Origin: Pachypanchax playfairii
Lineage: Eukaryota; Chordata; Actinopteri; Cyprinodontiformes; Aplocheilidae
Assembly (NCBI GenBank): GCA_006937955.1
Contig: SSNP01000131.1
Location: forward strand, 881,311-945,310
DNA length: 64,000 bases
Reading direction: 5' to 3'
The stretch's first letter is position 1. Every line of letters starts with the position of its first letter. The notes below the pieces were generated by a model. It was not told the origin of the DNA. It did no database searches and saw only the letters and a list, made by a program, of their open reading frames with translations. Position numbers and translations under genes: made by a program. Positions 58,371 through 64,000 of the stretch are shown here, one piece after another.

Positions 58371-58680
58371 CAGGGCCGCCCCTGAGCTGCATGGTGCCCT
58401 ATGCGAAAAAGGATTTTGGCGTCCCCTACTGCCCAGAACAGAAACAACGTAACTCAATAACTGGATTACATTGCAAAAAATATTTATTTACACTCAAATG
58501 AACAGTAGATATGATAGATAGATATTTAAGTATTACTTATTTTGCTCTTTACATGAGATGAATGGTGTGTCCAACAGTTTGTCCCCCCCCCAAAAAAAAA
58601 GGAGGAGGATTTGGCGCCCCCTCCAGTAGAGGGCGCCCTAGGCAATTGCCTAGTCTGCCTATGCCCAGAACCGGCCCTGT
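58371..58680. mobile_element. hAT-type MITE, 310 bp
   Basis: CAGGGCCGCCCCTG at the left and CCGGCCCTG at the right are short inverted repeats. Flanks TTCTGGAT (58363-58370) and ATCTGGAT (58681-58688) are an 8-bp duplication with one mismatch. The GGCGCCC and CCTAGGCAATTGCCTAG palindromic motifs near the right end are familiar from a widespread fish repeat. Confidence 0.75.
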
Positions 58681-59329
58681 ATCTGGATGGTGTTTACATC
58701 TGGCTTCTTCTTTGCATGAAATATCTTTAACTGGTATTTTTAGATCACGTGGTGAACTCCGTTGACAGACACTGATATCTGGAAGTGTTCTTGGGTTATT
58801 GTAGAGATTCAGGTTACGTCAAACGTCCTTTGTACAAACATGTCACAATGACAACTGATCTTGTTCTTGATTTCCTCATTAATAAATACTCAGATGAGAT
58901 TCTCATCAATCTCATCAGGTCAGAGTTCTAATGACGTCCAGGATTCTCTCTATCAGCACTATTAAACAGCTCGACAGGCTTTAAAGCCTCATTCTAATGT
59001 CCTAAACATTTGACTGACTGCTCTCACTTCATGCATGATTTTATAATAAATCTTATTTTTTATATAAAATTCACTCACTTGTTTCATTTATAACTGAATC
59101 ATTCCACCGCAAGAGTCCATGCAGTGATGTCATGTAGATAATCATACCTTTTTTTTTAATGAAGTGCCACCTGCAAATTACTAGTCTCCAGTTTTGACCT
59201 TCGACCTTGCCTTTGCACACAGAGATTCCTCCTGACTCTGTCAATCTTTAGAAGTAATATTCACTGTAGATGGTTGGATAATCAAACTCTTCACAAGTTG
59301 AAATTGTTCCACAATTTTTAATTTTATTT

Positions 59330-59517
59330 CACACAAATTTCATTACTTTTTGTTTATTTCTGAAGTATTAACCAGATTAACCAGACAGGCTGTTATACAA
59401 AAACTACTTCCTAGCAAATGGCACAGGTTTCGTGATTGAGTAAAAAATGCCACAATCATAATTTGAAGGTCACTGAAAACGTTTTAAAAAACCTCAAAAC
59501 ATGATAAGAATTGGCCT
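59330..59517. mobile_element. MITE-1 start fragment followed by inverted MITE-2 fragment
   Basis: 59330-59385 (ATTTCACACAAATTTCATTA, TTTCTGAAGTATTAACC) matches the first 60 bp of MITE-1. 59390-59517 is the reverse complement of MITE-2's left part (CTACTTCCTAGCAAATGGCA, CATAATTTGAAGGTCACTG) ending at its terminal repeat AAGAATTGGCCTTTGAA, which abuts the next MITE-1 copy. Confidence 0.65.
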
Positions 59518-60089
59518 TTGAAGAGGCCATTTCATACAAATTTCAGAACTTTGTGGTTATTTCTTAAGTATTAACCAGTAATATGAAACATTTTATATCT
59601 AAAAACCGTCAGGAAACACTGATTAACAGAACTTTCAATCTGTCCGCGTCAAAATTTGTCAGCTATCGGGCAGCAACGGATTAATATTCATTATTCGAAT
59701 TTGCTGGACTCAGATTGGCTAACAAACTAGCCTATCAGAGCAAGGTATACTGTTTCCTGCCCCGCTGCGCATGGCAACAGCACACGTAGTCTCTTCCGGT
59801 ATGATACGTCTTATGCTAACAGCTTTTAGCCAGGAGCATGCTAGGCATGGTTTCAACTGCAGGAGCTGCAGAATACTAACGAGCAAAGGAGTTGTGATAA
59901 ACAAATACAGGCAGTTCGAACTTGGGAGAACTTGGATGTTATCACCACCTTCGTAGTTTGAGAGATAAAAACTGAAAGAGAAGTTGTTGACCTGTTTTCA
60001 CACCCACTATGAAGGTAAGAACACCTGTGGAGCTAAAATATTCAACAGTATCCTCAGAAAAACAGTTTTCAATGGAATGTCCTCTTTAA
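59518..60089 (+). mobile_element. MITE-1 copy F
   Basis: It runs from TTGAAGAGGCCATTTCATAC to GGAATGTCCTCTTTAA. The internal blocks GATTGGCTAACAAACTAGCC, GCATGCTAGGCATGG and CTATGAAGGTAAGAACACC are in family order. The left TTAA is mutated to TTGA. Confidence 0.87.
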
Positions 60090-60750
60090 CTCTGAGCCCA
60101 GGAATAAAGAAAATAAAAATGACAATAAATAAATTATAAATACGTCACTGGAGCACAGCTAACAGATGTTAATTTATTTTATTTTAATTAACCAACACAT
60201 AATTGACCATTACTTTTAAAGCCATGTTAAATTTTCTGTGCTTTTCAGAGGGTTCTTTCATTGACAATGAAACATTTAGGCCCACACCACAACAAAACAC
60301 AAATGAAGTGGAATGAGTCACAGAGCAGGTGAATCATATGAAGACAAAATGTGAGCAGAGCTTTGGTGCTACAGGGAGTTGGTGCTGCTGATTTCAGAGG
60401 TGCTTTAAATGACAATGCTATCTTTCTTGCATTAAACACATTGCTCTGCAATCTGCTCTAAGCCTGAAGCTTTCACCCTGTGGAATCCGCTTACCCTTAA
60501 ATAGCTCTAATTTAGCGATTGGATTTCTCAATTTATGCCTCTGAAGGCTGGAGGGCAGGAAGGAAGTTTTTCTTCTCTTTTCTTACCGATAAACACTACC
60601 TGCAGATTTTCTTCCTTTAATTAACTTACTATAAAGTTAGTCTCTATTTGCCCCCTTTTTTAGAGACACTGTGCTTGTGTTGCTCTTTGATTCTCTAACA
60701 TCTTGCCTGGTCCACCAAATCCTCCTTAATTTCTTCTCAGATTTTTCATC
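60090..60750. other. Unique non-coding sequence
   Basis: No recognised feature. Confidence 0.4.
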
Positions 60751-60754
60751 TTAA

Positions 60755-60858
60755 AGGTGGAAAATGGAGCATGAAGACCACAACAACAGCACAAAGCCTT
60801 CAGCCATCACGGTGCCAGGCTCATATTACTTTTTATGAAAATATTCCATATTGTACCT
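60755..60858. mobile_element. Possible very short TTAA-flanked MITE
   Basis: TTAA-AGGTGGAAAATGGA at the left faces TCCATATTGTACCT-TTAA at the right: an inverted repeat matching at 11 of 14 positions around about 100 bp, with AGG termini like 44710-45204. Its right TTAA is also the first four bases of MITE-1 copy G. Confidence 0.45.
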
Positions 60859-61359
60859 TTAAAGAGGCAATTTCATACAAATTTCAGGACTTTGTGGTTA
60901 TTTCTTAAGTATTAACCAGTAATATGAAACATTTTATATCTAAAAAACGTCAGGAAACACTAATTAACAGACCTTTCAATCTGTCTGCTTTGAAATTCAA
61001 GTGGTTCCGGCTCATTCCGTCAGGCCTCGAGCAGCAGCTCGTTCATATTCATTATTCGAATTTGATGGACTCTGACTGGCTGACAAACTAGCCTATCAGA
61101 GTAAGGTGTACTGTTTCCTGCCCCGCTGCGCATGGCAACGTTAGACGTCGTGTCTTCCTGTTTGCTACGTCTTATGCTACAGCTTTTAGCTAGCAGCATG
61201 CTAGGTGTGGTTTCAACTGGGAGCTGCCGAATACAAACGAACAAAGGAGTTGTGATGAAACAGATACAGGCCGTTCAAATTTGGGAGAACTCGGATGTTA
61301 TCGCCACCTGCGTAGTTTGAGAGATTAAAACTGAAAGAAAAGTTGTTGACCTGTTTTCC
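60859..61359 (+). mobile_element. MITE-1 copy G, truncated at the right
   Basis: It begins TTAAAGAGGCAATTTCATAC and follows the family through GTAGTTTGAGAGATTAAAAC and GTTGTTGACCTGTTTTC. It then breaks into unrelated sequence at about 61359, before the usual ACACCCACTATGAAGG segment. The terminal repeat and splice-donor-like motif are therefore absent. Confidence 0.85.
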
Positions 61360-61404
61360 TCTCTACTTAGGAAAGTAACAAGTAGGCTACAAACGGCAGA
61401 TAAC

Positions 61405-62047
61405 TTAAAGCGACCGCTTCGGTGATTGTTCTCTACTTTCTTGTTATATGCATTGTACAAAGGATTTCAAGTTTCAATTTTATTCAAGTTTATTTATTTA
61501 TAAAGCACCAATTCATGACAAAGTCATTTCAAGGCACTTTACAGAAATATCAAACAAGTAAGAGTTGGCTACAGTCAGCTGTTTTCAGCTAAGGTTTGTT
61601 GGTTACTGCGGTTTTGTCCGTTCAGAGAGACTGGTGTTTTTCATATCTGGCTGGATATGTTTGTTTCAGGTGTTGGAACAGGTTTGTGGTGCGGCTGCCT
61701 TTGGCTGTGATGAGCTTTAAGCTAATGTTGAAACATTATCTTAAAGCTCATGCAAGCATGGGGTCTCTTGCTGTACATCTGTCTCAGCAAACCCAAACCA
61801 GTTCCAAACAACAGATGATTTCATTCCTTTCTCTGGAGCAATCTTCCCACTTTCACCGGTAGCCATGTTGTCGCTTGCTGTTTCGTGTGTGCTGTTATGT
61901 TGTTGTTGTCGCTTGCGAAACTAACACTACGGAAGCTCCGGGGATCCAAAAATGCTCCATTACACAAAAAAGTTGGTTTACTTATTTTTTAAATCGCCTG
62001 CAACAAAAAAATTGAATTCACTTAATCGATTTATTGCCCAAGCCTAA
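61405..62047. mobile_element. hAT-type element, second copy of the 30729 family, left-truncated
   Basis: From AAAGCGACCGCTTCGGTGAT it follows 30729-31253 through GGCTACAGTCAGCTG, GGTGTTGGAACAGGTTTG, CTACGGAAGCTCC and the right end ATTGCCCAAGCCTAA. It is longer than the first copy because of extra body sequence (about 61730-61920) and a retroposon tail at 61468-61560. The left terminal repeat is missing. Confidence 0.7.
61468..61560. repeat. LINE-like tail inserted in the hAT-type element
   Basis: TTCAAGTTTATTTATTTATA, AAGCACCAATTCATGACAAA and GTCATTTCAAGGCACTTTAC interrupt the hAT-type sequence between GGATTT and GGCTACAG. The related fragment at 63700-63770 shows it is a dispersed family. 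Confidence 0.5.
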
Positions 62048-63475
62048 TGCGTACATTCCCTTTCCTTCTCTTCCTCTTTGGTCAACTATTTACTGTAACA
62101 ATACTTCAAGTCAGGGCTGATACAGGCAAACAAATGTCTCTGGTTGATGAGACTTAGAGCAATGCTACATTAAGCCTCCCATCTGGTGGGATTGCAATTA
62201 CAGGTATTTAATGTGGCGGCACATCATTAGTGCTTTGTGTGTGAAGTCTGACACAGTCAAACCTCCTCCTCCAGTAACAATGACCTGCATTAGTGGAGAT
62301 TAGATGAAAGTGTGCTGATGGGGAAGATGACACAGCAGAAGAGGTAGCTTGATTTTATGAGTTCAAAGTCTCAACATAATATTGAAAAACAGATCAATAA
62401 AAAGAAGAAAATTTGCATGAAAAAGAAATAAAAGTGTAAATTAGAACATTTCCAAGGGGATTGTGAAGGATGCCAATGCAGCTCCCATCCCAAATTCAAA
62501 CATACATCAGCTTCTTTCCCCTATAAAACCCAACAGTACGTAATTTGAGAGTCACTTTTATAAAAAATGAAGCTTTAACAAAATATCTACTTTTTGATTT
62601 ATAAAAAAGTGTAAGAAGCAGAAAGCGAACAAAGATTTAGAACAAACTGTCAAATAAATCTGCTGCCAGCACACCTGTGTCTCTCCCTCCCAGACTGAAG
62701 TCTTAATAAATCAGGCAGATAGCTTCTAACAAACAGTTGGACTGAAAAGACAGTGGCAGAAGTGTTTGGTGGGCACACTTGTCAGTATTTTATGTGTCTA
62801 TAGTTTAACTTACGTGACAAATTTAAAAGACTTTTCATATCCTATTGTGAGGAGAAAATTGTGACCTCAAATATAATGGAAGTCAATGGAAGTTTGGATA
62901 TGTGCACTCTGTCCTCGGTGGGGGTTTGAGTGAAAACCTGAAGCCATTTAGTAATGAGAGACACCGCAGGGTGAAAAAGACCATAATTCTTCATTCTCTT
63001 GTTTAAATGTGTATGAAGTTGAAGGTTTGAGGGATAAGAACGTTTTGTTTGAAAAAACATTGACATTTTTTAAAGCTCAATAGAGTGCATGACGTTGTCA
63101 CTCCAAGTTAAATATCCCATTGTAAAAATCTTCAAAATTCATAAAACTTGAACTGAAATTGTAGCAAACAATCATGTCGAGACTGTGACCAGTTTAAAAT
63201 TTGAATGATGCTTTTACTGTGAAGCACGCCTGGTAAACAGAGGAGGGCTAGATTTTCTAATTCTCCTGCCAAAATCCTGTTGTTGTGTATGTGGAAACTG
63301 TTCAAATTTTTTCTGAATTTCTACCAGACATTAAATGTACCACTATGAAAAGTTTTATCTCATGATTCACAATCACATTACACATTTTAGTGAGTGGTAC
63401 AGATTTATACATTGTAAAAAAGATTAACTGCTAATTATTAGGCTGCTTTATTGATTATGCTTACGATCAGAGAGG
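62048..63475. other. Unique non-coding sequence
   Basis: The block 62130-62330 (GGGATTGCAATTACAGGTAT, CAATGACCTGCATTAGTGG) is a possible conserved element. No exon recognised. Confidence 0.4.
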
Positions 63476-63650
63476 TAAGGTAGACTTTATTATCCATTTA
63501 CATGGAAAATTGTTTTGCAGTACTGTATCTGCAGTCAGAAAAGCATTAACAATAAAAACAAAAGCAATAACACTATGCAATAAGAAAAACACCTTTAAAA
63601 TGGGTCCTCTCAATGCACCCTTAATAAAATGATCTCAACAATAGAGAGTT
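63476..63650 (-). repeat. Possible LINE-like 3' end
   Basis: GGTAGACTTTATTATCCATT and GGAAAATTGTTTTGCAGTAC, followed by A-rich sequence, resemble the reverse complement of the conserved 3' terminus seen at 7190-7260. Confidence 0.3.
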
Positions 63651-63699
63651 TATGTAAGAAGAACCAGATTCTTGAATATCTCCATGGTGCTAAATTGAA

Positions 63700-63775
63700 T
63701 TCTGTTTTATATATAACATGCCAGTTCACAGCGAAAGTCATGTCAAGGCACAAATATCAAGTCATCCAGTAAAAA
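63700..63775. repeat. Retroposon tail fragment, relative of 61468-61560
   Basis: TTTTATATATAACATGCCAG and TTCACAGCGAAAGTCATGTC, then AAGGCAC, align by eye with 61495-61545. Confidence 0.35.
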
Positions 63776-64000
63776 TAAAACATTTCTCATCTAAGGAACC
63801 AGCTGATTGGGTTGAATCATCAATTCAAGCACTATAGGTGACAGTGTAAAGGAATGACTCCCTTTTAATCAGGAAGAGATTTCCAGCAGAACCTGGTTCA
63901 GAATTAGTGGCTTTCTGCCTCAGCCGACTAGAGTCTGAGCTGACAGTGAAGAGACACAGACAAACAGATGGATTTAAACCAGTTGTCATTTCTATGGAGA
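63776..64000. other. Non-coding sequence to the window end
   Basis: No recognised feature. Confidence 0.35.

Larger units (their letters stand above)
57645..59330 (-). pseudogene. Tc1-like transposase pseudogene, second family, with two insertions
   Basis: Minus-strand homology runs the length of a Tc1-like transposase. Near 59310 VEQFQ marks the helix-turn-helix start. Near 58230-58300 MKGTIQFVMCCISDGTVCGC and ISAYGVSSLHIWKGAM match the middle of the catalytic domain. Near 57840-57895 ARPRTSITTAWLHRRRVHVL is followed by SPLIENIWHIMKQNLKPQNP and QLESGIREEWDNIS (57854-57651), the C-terminal catalytic segment. In this last stretch the expected acidic residue before the Pro is missing (CSPLIENIW). 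Stops and frame changes are frequent. A SINE (57966-58144) and a hAT-type MITE (58371-58680) interrupt it. It is unrelated in detail to the transposase at 1380-2340, so two Tc1 lineages are represented. Confidence 0.75.

Overview
The window is nuclear DNA of a teleost fish, most likely a ray-finned species with a repeat-rich genome. The evidence is the repeat content: Tc1-like, hAT-type, Harbinger-type, pogo-like and TTAA-flanked DNA transposons, a Penelope-like retroelement remnant, tRNA-derived SINEs, LINE-like 3' tails and long microsatellites. The sequence is AT-rich, lacks long open frames, and has one 10-base assembly gap at 5135-5144. I could not identify a single certain host coding exon. 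It reads as the inside of a very large intron or an intergenic desert. I cannot name the host gene or the species.

Layout. 786-3562 is a decayed Tc1-like transposon later hit by a SINE (1075-1355) and a hAT-type element (2422-3351). 5046-5200 holds a possible minus-strand first exon beside the gap. 6690-7981 is a hAT-type element carrying a LINE-like tail and a copy of a TTAA-flanked family that I call MITE-1. 10455-11815 is a long-inverted-repeat element with a hAT-type insertion. 13546-14731 is a stack of three non-autonomous transposons. 17592-24777 holds MITE fragments, a large non-autonomous element (18233-18854), a Penelope-like remnant with a GIY-YIG-like segment (19200-19720) and two TTAA-flanked MITEs. 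24778-35787 is mostly unique sequence with microsatellites, one hAT-type element and one degenerate SINE. 35788-46109 is MITE-dense: a composite element, a hairpin MITE, a pogo-like remnant, a Kolobok-type MITE and further MITE-1 copies. 46110-57640 is mainly unique, with tetranucleotide arrays and a candidate recursive splice site near 53981. 57645-62047 is again transposon-dense and includes a second, heavily broken Tc1 transposase.

No operon, CRISPR array, RNA gene or multi-gene system is present. What the window does offer is a readable insertion history, since several nested elements keep intact target-site duplications and some have an empty-site paralogue in the same window. It also holds a few places where non-coding sequence may matter to the host: the splice motif, some homeodomain-motif-rich unique blocks, and a MITE that carries a consensus splice donor. 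Function of any unique block is inference only. I could run no alignments, so family names rest on recognised motifs, terminal repeats and target-site duplications.
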